From the NCBI RefSeq assembly GCF_947494555.1, contig NZ_CANLVF010000004.1, positions 620,001 to 684,000 of the forward strand: a stretch of DNA of 64,000 bases, in the 5' to 3' direction. Origin of the DNA: an uncultured Roseibium sp. (lineage in GTDB: Bacteria; Pseudomonadota; Alphaproteobacteria; Rhizobiales; Stappiaceae). A program made the position numbers and the translations under genes. Below, piece after piece: positions 16,499 through 25,536 of this stretch (positions within the stretch are counted from its first letter, which is position 1; each line of letters starts with the position of its first letter). The notes under the pieces are model-generated. The model was given only the letters and a program-made list of their open reading frames with translations. It was not told the DNA's origin and ran no database searches.

Positions 16499-17239
16499 CT
16501 AGGTCCGCGGCAACTTGCCGGTGATCTCCGGTGGGATACCCGTCCAGGCCGCTTCGAAAAATGCGTCTTCCAGGATACACATCTGACGGAAAAGGCTGGC
16601 GAGCGTTTGCTGCTTCTCCGGGGAGAGGGCCGGGCCGATTTCGTCCAATTCGGAGCGGATCCAGTTCACAAAGGCTTCGAAGCCAGGAACAGCGTGAAGA
16701 TCGATCCATTCTGTGAGGTAGAATTTCTCCGAACGGGGTTTTTCAGCCTCGCGTCTGCCCCATGTGAGATAGCACCATTCCGCACAGAGCAGGCAGGTCA
16801 GACCTTCGGCATAGGAGCCTTCACCTGAGGTCTTCAACAGGAGATCCGCGAACGCCCTGGTGACCGGTCCCTGTGCCGCCTGTTCGTACACGTCTGCAGA
16901 CACGCCAAGTGCATCGAAAGAACGCAGGAAATAGTCGTTTTCTTCCGACGTCAGCAGCGCCAGAAAGGCTGACAGCCGTGACTTCGACCGCATGCTGGGC
17001 GCCTTGGCAACAAGATACCCCAGCGTAGAGGCCAGATCCGTGATGAAGGTGTAGTCTTCGATCAGGTATCGGGCATAGGCGTCATCCGGCATGGAGCCGT
17101 CGCCGATGGCGTGGGTGAAGGCATGACCTGTCGCGCTGGACCAATAGGGCTCAGCACTTGCTGCCAACCAGTCGGTGAAGGACGTTTCCGGCGAAGACGT
17201 CAGGAAGTCCTGATAGGACCCTTTGAATGGCGAGGGCAT
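16499..17239 (-). CDS. TenA/THI-4 family protein (thiamine pyrimidine salvage or relative)
   Basis: All-helical protein of 246 aa of the TenA family, whose classical members hydrolyse aminopyrimidine products of thiamine breakdown. Visible family features are the N-terminal HAFTHAIGDGSM region, YLIEDYTFI, the CLLCAEWCYLTWG helix holding the conserved cysteine and glutamate, and a C-terminal helix with the conserved E (CILEDAFFEAAW). It is encoded between asd (67 bases upstream) and an EamA carrier (3 bases downstream). No thi-box riboswitch is seen. Some TenA relatives have other substrates, so the exact reaction is open. Confidence 0.85.
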   Translation of the reverse strand: MPSPFKGSYQDFLTSSPETSFTDWLAASAEPYWSSATGHAFTHAIGDGSMPDDAYARYLIEDYTFITDLASTLGYLVAKAPSMRSKSRLSAFLALLTSEENDYFLRSFDALGVSADVYEQAAQGPVTRAFADLLLKTSGEGSYAEGLTCLLCAEWCYLTWGRREAEKPRSEKFYLTEWIDLHAVPGFEAFVNWIRSELDEIGPALSPEKQQTLASLFRQMCILEDAFFEAAWTGIPPEITGKLPRT

Positions 17240-17277
17240 AGCGGAGCCATGCTTTCTTGGAGAGGAAGAGAAGGTGC

Positions 17278-17295
17278 GGACGCCGGACGGCGCCC
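17278..17295 (-). terminator. Possible hairpin after asd
   Basis: GGGCGCC and GGCGTCC with a four-base loop form a seven-pair stem 12 bases after the asd stop on the minus strand. It is followed by a pyrimidine-rich but not T-only stretch, so it may attenuate rather than end transcription before tenA. Confidence 0.3.
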
Positions 17296-17306
17296 GCTGA
17301 AAGGGA

Positions 17307-18341
17307 TCACGCGGCGGCTTTTTTCGGAGTGATCAGGCCGCGGTTCACGAGGACTTCGGCAATCTGGATGGTGTTCAGTGCCGCGCCCTTGCGCAGGTTG
17401 TCGGAGACGACCCAGATGTTCAGGCCATTGTCGACGGTCGCGTCTTCGCGGATGCGCGAGATATAGGTCGCGTCTTCGCCGGCAGCTTCGTACGGTGTCA
17501 TGTATCCGCCGTCTTCATGCTTGTCGATGACAAGGCAACCCGGCGCTTCGCGCAGGATGCTGCGCGCATCGTCTGCGGTGATTTCGTTTTCAAACTCGAT
17601 GTTGACGCTTTCGGAGTGACCGATGAATACGGGAACGCGCACGGCCGTGCAGGTGACCTTGATGCTCGGGTCGAGCATTTTCTTGGTTTCCGCCAGCACC
17701 TTCCATTCCTCCTTGGTGTAACCGTCTTCCATGAAGACATCACAGTGGGGAATGACGTTGAAGGCGATCCGCTTCGGATATTTGTTCGGCTCGATCGGGT
17801 CGTTGACAAAGACGGCGCGGGTCTGGTTGAACAGCTCTTCCATCGCCTCTTTGCCGGTTCCGGACACAGCCTGGTAGGTCGACACGACGATGCGCTTGAT
17901 TTTGGCGTGCTCGTGAAGCGGCTTCAGTGCCACGACCAGTTGCGCCGTTGAGCAGTTCGGATTGGCAATGATGTTCTTCTTGGTAAAGCCGGTGATGGCA
18001 TCTGCATTCACTTCCGGAACGATCAGCGGCACTTCCGCGTCGTAGCGCCACGCCGAGGAATTGTCGATCACGACGCAACCCTTGGCGGCGATCCGGGGCG
18101 CCCATTCCTTGGAAACGGTGCCGCCTGCGGACATCAGGCAGATGTCTGTATCGGAGAAGTCGAAATGCTCCATCGCCTGAACCTTCAGCGTCTTGTCGCC
18201 GAAGGATACTTCCGTACCCTGGGAACGGCGGGAGGCGAGTGCGATGACGTCATCGGCCGGAAAGCCGCGTTCGTCCAGAATGTCCAGCAGTTCACGGCCG
18301 ACATTGCCCGTGGCGCCTGCAATTGCGATCTTGAAACCCAT
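17307..18341 (-). CDS. asd: Aspartate-semialdehyde dehydrogenase
   Basis: NADPH-dependent enzyme reducing aspartyl phosphate to aspartate semialdehyde, the branch point to lysine/diaminopimelate, methionine and threonine. The 344-aa protein starts MGFKIAIAGATGNVGREL with the nucleotide-binding GATGNVG loop. The catalytic cysteine is in IANPNCSTAQL and the substrate-binding segment includes CTAVRVPVFIGHSE with its histidine. The ATG at 18341 is chosen because the Rossmann fold begins immediately; the open frame upstream to 18419 adds residues with no family counterpart. The tail GLITPKKAAA is normal. Confidence 0.95.
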   Translation of the reverse strand: MGFKIAIAGATGNVGRELLDILDERGFPADDVIALASRRSQGTEVSFGDKTLKVQAMEHFDFSDTDICLMSAGGTVSKEWAPRIAAKGCVVIDNSSAWRYDAEVPLIVPEVNADAITGFTKKNIIANPNCSTAQLVVALKPLHEHAKIKRIVVSTYQAVSGTGKEAMEELFNQTRAVFVNDPIEPNKYPKRIAFNVIPHCDVFMEDGYTKEEWKVLAETKKMLDPSIKVTCTAVRVPVFIGHSESVNIEFENEITADDARSILREAPGCLVIDKHEDGGYMTPYEAAGEDATYISRIREDATVDNGLNIWVVSDNLRKGAALNTIQIAEVLVNRGLITPKKAAA

Positions 18342-18447
18342 TTTCGGTCTGGTCCTTGTCCGTCTCCCCGCTTCACCGGCTGCCCGGAAGAAGGCTTGCC
18401 GGCTCTGGGCGCCTCCCATCCCCGGGGAGGCGGGATGAGCGGCACCG

Positions 18448-18717
18448 TCAAGCGGTGGTCTTGGTTGTCTTTGTAGTGCGTTTGAAAGCGATTACGGCAG
18501 CCGAACGGGTCTCGCCGCGCAGAAATGTTGCGCTGGCAAGAGCCTTGGACATCATATCCAGAATGTCGGCGCTGAGCCGGTTCATCGGGTGCTCGCAATC
18601 GTCAAAACTTGAGACGGCGGTGTTTTTGCCCGGAATTCCTTGGAAGTCAACAAGGAATGCGGTGAAAATCTGATTTGGTGCATCTGCCGCCAAACGCTGG
18701 CTTCGCTCTGCAATCAT
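18448..18717 (-). CDS. Small hypothetical protein coupled to the racemase-fold gene
   Basis: Frame of 89 aa whose ATG overlaps the stop of the upstream gene as ATGA, the same arrangement seen between the other genes of this operon. That overlap is the main reason to believe it is translated. The middle (NRLSADILDMMSKALASATF) could form one amphipathic helix and the end is a lysine/threonine repeat (TTKTTKTTA). I do not recognise a family. An internal ATG at 18585 would give a 45-residue version. Confidence 0.4.
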   Translation of the reverse strand: MIAERSQRLAADAPNQIFTAFLVDFQGIPGKNTAVSSFDDCEHPMNRLSADILDMMSKALASATFLRGETRSAAVIAFKRTTKTTKTTA

Positions 18718-19478
18718 GTTTCACGGTTGAAGAGCCGTCCGGGTGCCTTGCCGCGGGTGTCGATGCCGGCCAGCGTCATCATGTGCCAGGCCAACGCAAG
18801 GTTCGAACTGACAACCGGTTTGTTCAGCGCACGTTCACATGCCTCGATAACGGGAAATGTGCGCAAGTTGGTACAGGAGGCGAAGACGGCATCCACTTTC
18901 GGATCGTCGCCAATCGCGCAGATTGCCTCTTGTACGGATCGCGCTTCGATACGTGCAACCACAGCCTCCTCGGACTGGCCGAATGAACCGATCTTTGCCG
19001 TATCAAGTCCTTCCTGCCTTAGCAATCCGCACACGGCCTCAGTGACGTCGGCGATATAGGGTGAGACAACGCCGATCCGTTTGGCTCCAAATGCCTTCAA
19101 AGCGGCAACGACAGCAACGGCCGGGTTTGTCACGGATGCGCCCGGATGAGCTTTCCGGATTGCGGCTTCCACAGCCCCGGACCCGATCACTGTCGAGGCG
19201 GATGTGCAGGCATATCCGATAACGTCCAGTGGGCGATGACCGGGCAAAAGTGCCGCTGCGCCCGTCAGGTTTTCCTTCATTCGCATCAGGGTTTCTTCTG
19301 TGACTTCCGGATCGCTGGCAATTCGGGAATGGTAGAGAACCACCCCGTCCTGATCGAAGAGCGGGCGGAATTCCTTTTCGATCGTTTCGTCGGCCTGCAA
19401 GACGATCAGACCCAGAGCGGCCTTTTCTCCCAGACCCGTGTCACAGTCGAAATCCAGCCGCACGTCACTCTCCTTCAA
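18714..19478 (-). CDS. Asp/Glu racemase-fold enzyme (maleate isomerase/EutA-like)
   Basis: Protein of 254 aa of the aspartate/glutamate racemase superfamily, in the branch with maleate cis-trans isomerase, arylmalonate decarboxylase and EutA of ectoine catabolism. The two catalytic cysteines lie in GYACTSAS (about C91) and FASCTNLR (about C198), with GVVSPY marking the second half of the pseudo-symmetric fold. It overlaps the M24 gene (ATGA) and is the third enzyme of a minus-strand operon. Reaction unknown; racemisation or isomerisation of a C4-C5 amino or dicarboxylic acid is the expected type. Confidence 0.82.
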   Translation of the reverse strand: MKESDVRLDFDCDTGLGEKAALGLIVLQADETIEKEFRPLFDQDGVVLYHSRIASDPEVTEETLMRMKENLTGAAALLPGHRPLDVIGYACTSASTVIGSGAVEAAIRKAHPGASVTNPAVAVVAALKAFGAKRIGVVSPYIADVTEAVCGLLRQEGLDTAKIGSFGQSEEAVVARIEARSVQEAICAIGDDPKVDAVFASCTNLRTFPVIEACERALNKPVVSSNLALAWHMMTLAGIDTRGKAPGRLFNRET

Positions 19479-20617
19479 TCCGCGATCACAGGAATTTCTG
19501 CCGAAGCGGGCGTGCTCAAGAACTCGGGTGCACCGGCTCGAATGACAATATTTTCCTCGTGCACCATCATCTTGCCATCGCGAAGGCCAATGCCCGGTTC
19601 CAGCGTAAGAACCATGTCCTCCCGCAATTCCGTATTGTCAAACGCAGTGATCGACGGCGTCTCAGTCAGCTGCATTCCGAGCCCGTGCCCCAGGCGCCCG
19701 ACGTTGCCGGGATCCTGAGCGAGGACATCCGTCATTGCCTTGAAAAGATCCGCGCAGGTCTTCCCGGGACGCGCGATTGCGGTGGCGGCAGCGACGGCCT
19801 GAACCAGTTTTTCATGCGCTGTTCGAACATCGTCGGTGGCATGGCCGATTGCGAAGTTCCGGTCGAAGTCGCAGAAATACCCATCCTTGGTCGCGCCGGT
19901 ATCGAGCATCAAGACGTCACCGTCCGCCAGGGGACGGTCGGTTGGAGGTGAAATGACGTCGTAATATCCTCCCGGACCGGCCCCGCCCACCAGATAGGGT
20001 ACATCGTCGGCTCCCTGCTGCAGGAGCTCGATTTTGAACTTTCGAAAAGCTTCCTTGAGCGGTTGCCCTTCATGAAACAGGTTGGCGGCGTTGGCGAATG
20101 CGGCCGAACCGATCTTGCAGATCCGGCGCAGGAGATCGATCTCCTTGTCTGATTTGACCATGCGCAGTTGCATCATCAGCGGGGATGCATCTGCAAATGA
20201 CTTTTCGGCAAGTTTGGACTTCAACTTTTCAAAGTCCTGCATCGGCATGCGCAGCGAACTTTCCCGTCCCATCGGCATGCCGATGCGCTGGTAAGTTTTA
20301 AGACTGCTCACCAGAACCGAAATGCCTTCGTCAACAGGATGAGGTGCTGAAAACGTCCGGATGTCGTCAATCCAGGTGGAAGCCATCAAAGGGGCCCCGA
20401 TCTCGGGGATGATTGCAATCGGCTTTCCGTCTTGCGGAACAATCAGGAACCATGGCCGGGTCGGGCTTTGCCAGAACAGGGTCCTGAAGCCGGTGAAATA
20501 ACGCATTTCAGGCTCAGTCGTGAAAAAGAGCGCGTCAAGACCCTCTTTTCGCATCGCCTGCTGCGCGCGATCCAGCCGTCGTTCATATTCGCTTTCTGGA
20601 AAGTCCGGTTCAGCCAT
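19475..20617 (-). CDS. M24 family (Xaa-Pro peptidase/ectoine hydrolase-like) metalloenzyme
   Basis: Protein of 380 aa with a creatinase-type N-terminal domain (about 1-155) and a pita-bread catalytic domain. The dinuclear metal ligands are present: D in MLDTGATKDG, D in CDFDRN, H in LGHGLGMQ, E in LTLEPG and E in VHEENI. The family contains proline peptidases, creatinase and the ectoine hydrolase DoeA/EutD. Its partners here (Asp/Glu-racemase fold, PLP lyase) are similar in kind to the Eut/Doe sets, which favours hydrolysis of a small N-acyl or cyclic amidine compound over peptide cleavage. It overlaps the upstream gene by 8 bases. Confidence 0.85.
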   Translation of the reverse strand: MAEPDFPESEYERRLDRAQQAMRKEGLDALFFTTEPEMRYFTGFRTLFWQSPTRPWFLIVPQDGKPIAIIPEIGAPLMASTWIDDIRTFSAPHPVDEGISVLVSSLKTYQRIGMPMGRESSLRMPMQDFEKLKSKLAEKSFADASPLMMQLRMVKSDKEIDLLRRICKIGSAAFANAANLFHEGQPLKEAFRKFKIELLQQGADDVPYLVGGAGPGGYYDVISPPTDRPLADGDVLMLDTGATKDGYFCDFDRNFAIGHATDDVRTAHEKLVQAVAAATAIARPGKTCADLFKAMTDVLAQDPGNVGRLGHGLGMQLTETPSITAFDNTELREDMVLTLEPGIGLRDGKMMVHEENIVIRAGAPEFLSTPASAEIPVIAD

Positions 20618-21692
20618 CTTCCGGTCCTTCCGAGAGATAGCAGAGCACCCTGGAGTTCGGTGTCAGGCCGAGCTCTTCAACATGACCGCGTGCGTGATGG
20701 ACGGCGCAGAGACCGGCGGCGCCAGACGGGGTCGTCTTCAGACCGTTGCCGTCAAGCCAGGCGACAGTCTCCACCGCTTCGGCGTCTGTGACCGTCGCGA
20801 ACAAGTTCGCCTCCAGCGCGAGGTAGCGCAACGCCAGATGAGAGGGTTCCTTGCAATCCAACCGGCCCATGTTTGAAACAGGACCCGGTGCCAGGACCGG
20901 CTTGCCCGCGGATATGCTCGCCAGCAAGGCAGGAGCTGCTTCCGGTTCGACAACAACGATCGTCACGCCCTCGCCCCAGCTTGTGCGTGCGCTCGACGCA
21001 CAGGCAGCAGCAAGCCCTCCGACGCCGGCCTGGAGAAAGACGTGGGTTGGTGGTTCGGGGATCTGGCGCGCGATTTCTTCGCCCATTTTCAGATACCCTT
21101 CCATGACATCGCGTCCCGGTTGCGTCATGCCGGTCCATGTACTGTCGGAAAGCAAGTGCCAACCGTTTTCGGATGCGTGGCGCTCGGCTTCCGCCATGCT
21201 CTCTTCATAAATCTCGCCAGCACGGACGACCCTTGCACCCTTGTCCTTCAGTCGTGCCGCAAAGGCCTCGGGAACGCTCTGGGCGACAAAGACAACGGCA
21301 TTGGCGCCGAATATGCGGGCGCCTTCGGCAAGCGACAGACCGTGGTTGCCGGCGCTGGCGCAAACGAATGTGACGCCCTTAAGCGCGGTCGCCGGATCGG
21401 TCGCTTTGCCGGAGCGGATCCTGGCAAACGCCTGTTTGGCAATCGCGTAGGCAGCGCCAAGCGCCTTGAAACTGCCAAGGCCAAGCCGCTCGCGTTCATC
21501 CTTGATAAAGAGTGCGCCTATGCCGAGCTCATCCGCGAGTTCGGGGCGGTTCAGAAGTGGAGAGGTTTGAAGGCCGGTGACCTCGGCAAAGAACCCGGAT
21601 TGCGGTCCAAGCGATTGCGAGATGTCTCCGGAAGCGAACTCAGGTCGATCTTCAAGGCCTGTTCCGAGCCATTCATTTTTGATTGTTTTCAT
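20610..21692 (-). CDS. PLP-dependent lyase, diaminopropionate ammonia-lyase/EutB-like
   Basis: Fold-type II PLP enzyme of 360 aa. The PLP lysine is in ERLGLGSFKALGAAYA (about residues 68-83), the asparagine/serine loop is CASAGNHGLS, and the phosphate loop is AGVGGLAAA. The sequence follows 2,3-diaminopropionate ammonia-lyase more closely than threonine dehydratase, and no regulatory ACT domain is present. It would deaminate a beta- or diamino acid. It is the first gene of the operon PLP lyase - M24 enzyme - racemase-fold enzyme - small protein. Confidence 0.85.
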   Translation of the reverse strand: MKTIKNEWLGTGLEDRPEFASGDISQSLGPQSGFFAEVTGLQTSPLLNRPELADELGIGALFIKDERERLGLGSFKALGAAYAIAKQAFARIRSGKATDPATALKGVTFVCASAGNHGLSLAEGARIFGANAVVFVAQSVPEAFAARLKDKGARVVRAGEIYEESMAEAERHASENGWHLLSDSTWTGMTQPGRDVMEGYLKMGEEIARQIPEPPTHVFLQAGVGGLAAACASSARTSWGEGVTIVVVEPEAAPALLASISAGKPVLAPGPVSNMGRLDCKEPSHLALRYLALEANLFATVTDAEAVETVAWLDGNGLKTTPSGAAGLCAVHHARGHVEELGLTPNSRVLCYLSEGPEDG

Positions 21693-21802
21693 AGCGTCCC
21701 CTTCACCGTCTCACGCCGCAGATCAACAGGTTGGAACAAGGAACACAAGGGCGGTTTTACAAATGCCGCATCTGCGCAAAAGGAGTTCGCGCAGGGCCTT
21801 CT

Positions 21803-23002
21803 TCAGGCGGGTGCCTTGGCCCGTGGTTCAGGACGCAGCGTCAGGAGTGCGAGGACAAAGGCGATCAAGGCACAAGCTGCCACGGCACCGACCAGCGGCA
21901 GCGCTGTCCGGTCGAAAAAAGGGCTGCAAATGAGGATCATCAGCCCGCCTGCAACCATTTGCAATGTGCCGCCGAGGGAGGACGCCATGCCGGCATGTTC
22001 TCCATGCTCTTCAAGCGCCATCACCATGGTTGGAGCGATCACAAGGCCGAGGCACGAGTTGCCAAGAAAAAACAGTGCCATCAGGACCGGCAAGTCGTCA
22101 AACCCGAGCCAGACCAGTCCGAAGAGTGATGACGTGGCCAGCGCAAACCCGCAAACGGCCCAGAAGGCGACGCGGCCCATGCCGTATTTCTGGCCGAGAC
22201 CGGCAGCAAATTGGGAGGCTGCGAAAAAGCCCACGGCATTGATTGCAAACACCAGCGAGAACCCGGTCGGTGAGAGCGCATACTGGGTCATGTAGACCAT
22301 CGGTGCCGAGGCGATGAAGACGAAGAAACTCGCAAGCGCAAAGCCGCCAATCATTGTCAGACCCATGAACCTTGCGTCCTTGATGAGGTAGATTGAGCTG
22401 CGGAGAAGCGCTGCCGCGTTGATGCGGCTGCGCCGGTCGGCGGGCAGCGTTTCCGGCAGCCGCAGCGCTGTCAGGATCATTGCAAGCAGTGCGATCAGGG
22501 CCAGGGCCCCGAATATCATGCGCCAGCTTGCAAGGGATATGATAGCGCTTCCCGTAATTGGTGCCAGCAGGGGCGAAATGCTGATCACGAGCATGACAAG
22601 GGCCATCAGCCGCGTCGCTTGAGTGCCGGTGTGCAGGTCCCTGACGACGGCCCGCACAATCACCATTGGGGCCGCGGCACCGAGTGCCTGCACAAAACGG
22701 CCGAGCATCATCATTGTGATATCCGTCGCAAAAGCGCAGATCAGCGAACCGGCGATAAAGACCAGAAGTCCCATAAAAATCGGAGGCCTGCGTCCAAGCC
22801 AGTCGGCAATGGGGCCATATATGAGCTGCGCAACTCCGAACGCGATGAAGTAGACCGTGAAAGTCATGTGGGCGCCGGCATCATCCGTTCTCAAATCCTC
22901 AACGATCTGAGGTGTCGCCGGAAGATATAGATCGATAGCGAATGGGCCAACGGCAGCCAGCAGTCCAAGGACCAGGGCCGCGCGAACGAATCCGATCTGC
23001 AT
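21803..23002 (-). CDS. MFS transporter, Bcr/CflA (drug resistance) type
   Basis: Twelve-helix major facilitator of the DHA1 Bcr/CflA subfamily. The marker sequence AVGPFAIDLYLPATPQI in helix 1 and the motif-A loop GPIADWLGRRPP are present, and motif C-like GPITGS occurs in helix 5. I favour the ATG at 23002 (MQIGFVRAAL), which gives the normal short N-terminus (399 aa); a TTG at 23044 is also possible. It sits 110 bases upstream of the PLP lyase gene on the same strand. It could export or import a compound handled by that operon, or be unrelated. Confidence 0.88.
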   Translation of the reverse strand: MQIGFVRAALVLGLLAAVGPFAIDLYLPATPQIVEDLRTDDAGAHMTFTVYFIAFGVAQLIYGPIADWLGRRPPIFMGLLVFIAGSLICAFATDITMMMLGRFVQALGAAAPMVIVRAVVRDLHTGTQATRLMALVMLVISISPLLAPITGSAIISLASWRMIFGALALIALLAMILTALRLPETLPADRRSRINAAALLRSSIYLIKDARFMGLTMIGGFALASFFVFIASAPMVYMTQYALSPTGFSLVFAINAVGFFAASQFAAGLGQKYGMGRVAFWAVCGFALATSSLFGLVWLGFDDLPVLMALFFLGNSCLGLVIAPTMVMALEEHGEHAGMASSLGGTLQMVAGGLMILICSPFFDRTALPLVGAVAACALIAFVLALLTLRPEPRAKAPA

Positions 23003-23231
23003 GAGTACATCCAAGAGTGAGGGACGCGCGGTGCGCGCAAGCAATCTGAGCCTGCAACCTGAGAGGAATCACCGATGTTGTCCAGTGTTTTTTGGCGAAC
23101 CCGCCTGATATCCGGCCGCATTATTTATTCGTGAGGGTGTCGTACAAGCTTCATGGAAATGTCACCGTTCTTGTAATGAGGCCCACTAGCTTGCGCGCAC
23201 CTCAACCCAAAAAACTGTGGGAGCTAGTGCA

Positions 23232-25451
23232 ATGTCAGACCTTCGCGGACGTTTCTTAAAAAGCGTCAGCCTTGCCGTTCTGGTCGGTCTTGGAGCCGTT
23301 TCAGCGGCACAGGCGGACTATTTTGAACGCATCAACACCTACCCCGTCTACAAGACCCTTCCGGAAGGTGCGGACAAGGCAACCGAAACCGTCGCCGAAA
23401 TCATATATGCCTCCAAAGACGGCCGGACGCTTGCATTCACGGACAGCCCCGGCGATTCGATCGTTTTCGTCAACGCCGCCAATCCGCTTAACATTCAACC
23501 GACGGCTCGCGTTGACCTCGGCGGCGAACCGACATCGGTTGCTGTTGGCGAAAAGGCGGCCTATGCCGGTGTGAACACCAGCGAAGACTTCATCAATGCG
23601 TCGGGTCATCTTGCGGTCATCGCCCTGAACGAAATGGGCGTAACGGCAAAGTGCGACGCGAAAGGCCAGCCGGACAGCGTTGCTATCTCGCCAGACGGGA
23701 AATTCGTTGCGATCGCGATCGAAAATGAGCGCGACGAAGACCTGAACGACGGCGTCATACCGCAAATGCCTGCCGGTCATCTCGCCGTTTTCGATCTTGA
23801 CGAAAATGGCGTGCCGACCAACTGCGACGCCGTGCGCATCGTTGATCTGACCGGCTTCGCGGACGTCGCACCGACCGATCCGGAGCCTGAGTTCGTTTCA
23901 ATCAATTCCCAGAACCAGGCCGTTGTCACGCTTCAGGAAAACAATCACATCGCCATCGTCGACCTTGCGAGCGGTGACGTCGTCGCGAACTTTTCAGCCG
24001 GTGCGGCAACCGCCGAAAATGTTCCGGTGAAAAAGGCACGTATGAGCGACGCTTCCGGAAGCAGCGAGAATGTGCTTCGCGAGCCGGATGCTGTTGCCTG
24101 GATTGACGACGAGCGCTTCGTTACTGCCAACGAAGGTGACTACGAAGGTGGTTCGCGCGGTTTCACCATCTGGAGTGCGAAGGGCGACGTCCTTTTCGAC
24201 AGCGGCAACCAGATGGAACATCTGGGCATGTCCCACGGCCACTACCCCGCCAAACGTGCGCACAAGAAGGGCACCGAACCTGAAGGTGTTGCTGTCGGCA
24301 CTTTCGGCGGCGAGACGCTGATTTTCGTCAATTCCGAGCGCGGCAACTTTGTTGCTGTCTACAAGGACACCGGTGGCGCGCCTGAATTCGTACAGTTCCT
24401 GCCGACTCATGTCGGTCCGGAAGGTCTGCTGGCAATCCCGAGCCGCGATCTCTTCGTCGTAGCCAACGAAGTCGACAGTGCCGAGGATAATGTCCGCTCG
24501 CACATTTCTCTCTACAAGTTCGGTGCCGATGCACCTTCCTATCCGTCTGTTGTTTCCGACAGGGACCCGGAAAAGGGCGCACCAATCGGCTGGGGTGCTA
24601 TTTCTGCGTTGGCGGCCGACCCGTCCGATGCAAACAAGCTCTTTGCGGTCAGCGACAGCTTTTATGACGATGCCCGGATCTACACGATGGATATCTCGTC
24701 AAAACCGGCAATGATCACGTCCTATGTGACGGTCACCGGCTTTGATCAGGAGAGGCTCGACCTTGAAGGGATCGCTATTGCCAAGGACGGCGGCTTCTGG
24801 CTGGCTTCCGAAGGCCACCCCAAAAACGAGCGCGAGCATCTGCTTTTGAAAGTCGGAACGGATGGTGTCATCTCGGAACAGATCACGCTTCCGCAGAGCC
24901 TGATCGATCAGGCGAAGCGCTTTTCCTTCGAAGGTGTGACCGAGTTTGAGATGAACGGTCAGACCCTGGTGGCTGTTGCCGTTCAGCGCGAGTGGAACGA
25001 CGATCCGAAGGGGCACACCAAAATCGCGATATACAACCCTGCTGACAAGTCCTGGGGCTTTGTTCACTATCCGCTCGACGCTCCCAAGAGCGCTGCTGGC
25101 GGCTGGGTAGGTCTTTCCGAAATCGTTTCGCTGGGTGAAGGTGACTTTGCCGTTCTGGAGCGTGACAACAAGGGCGGCGAAGATGCGGCGATCAAGCAGA
25201 TCACCGTGATTTCGCTCAAAGACGTTGTTCCGGCAGCGCATGGTGAGACGCTTCCGGTTCTGAAGAAGCGCTATGCGATGGATATCCTTCCGGCAATGGC
25301 CGAAGGCAAAGGCTGGGTCCTGGACAAGCCGGAAGGGCTTGCCATAACGGCGGACGGCCACCTTATCCTCGTGACCGACAATGACGGTGTTGACGATGCA
25401 CCGGGCGAAACCCAGCTGATCAATCTCGGCCCGGCATCGCGTCTGAACTAA
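23232..25451 (+). CDS. Secreted esterase-like phytase-family beta-propeller protein
   Basis: Protein of 739 aa with a signal peptide (about residues 1-31: FLKSVSLAVLVGLGAVSAAQA). The mature part has repeated beta-propeller blades (PDSVAISPDGKFVAIAIENE, EPDAVAWIDDERFVTANEGD, PEGLLAIPSRDLFVVANE). The second half, from about residue 440 to the end, matches the esterase-like activity of phytase domain (PF13449): GWGAISALAADPSD, DLEGIAIAKDGGFWLASEG, EGVTEFEMNGQTLVAVAVQRE, GLSEIVSLGEGDFAVLERDN. The ATG at 23232 has GGGAG about ten bases upstream. Expected periplasmic or extracellular; the substrate is perhaps a phosphate ester. It ends at a strong terminator. Confidence 0.88.
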   Translation: MSDLRGRFLKSVSLAVLVGLGAVSAAQADYFERINTYPVYKTLPEGADKATETVAEIIYASKDGRTLAFTDSPGDSIVFVNAANPLNIQPTARVDLGGEPTSVAVGEKAAYAGVNTSEDFINASGHLAVIALNEMGVTAKCDAKGQPDSVAISPDGKFVAIAIENERDEDLNDGVIPQMPAGHLAVFDLDENGVPTNCDAVRIVDLTGFADVAPTDPEPEFVSINSQNQAVVTLQENNHIAIVDLASGDVVANFSAGAATAENVPVKKARMSDASGSSENVLREPDAVAWIDDERFVTANEGDYEGGSRGFTIWSAKGDVLFDSGNQMEHLGMSHGHYPAKRAHKKGTEPEGVAVGTFGGETLIFVNSERGNFVAVYKDTGGAPEFVQFLPTHVGPEGLLAIPSRDLFVVANEVDSAEDNVRSHISLYKFGADAPSYPSVVSDRDPEKGAPIGWGAISALAADPSDANKLFAVSDSFYDDARIYTMDISSKPAMITSYVTVTGFDQERLDLEGIAIAKDGGFWLASEGHPKNEREHLLLKVGTDGVISEQITLPQSLIDQAKRFSFEGVTEFEMNGQTLVAVAVQREWNDDPKGHTKIAIYNPADKSWGFVHYPLDAPKSAAGGWVGLSEIVSLGEGDFAVLERDNKGGEDAAIKQITVISLKDVVPAAHGETLPVLKKRYAMDILPAMAEGKGWVLDKPEGLAITADGHLILVTDNDGVDDAPGETQLINLGPASRLN

Positions 25452-25482
25452 GCCGGTTTCCGGCTCACGGAACTATAACGGA

Positions 25483-25514
25483 GACCCGGCAGCAATATTC
25501 TGCCGGGTCTTTTT
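25483..25514 (+). terminator. Rho-independent terminator of the esterase gene
   Basis: GACCCGGCAG (25483-25492), a seven-base loop, CTGCCGGGTC (25500-25509), then TTTTT. The ten-pair perfect stem and T run lie 31 bases after the stop codon. It faces the LysR gene that ends at 25537. Confidence 0.93.
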
Positions 25515-25536
25515 GCCTCTTGGAAAGCCAAGCCTC

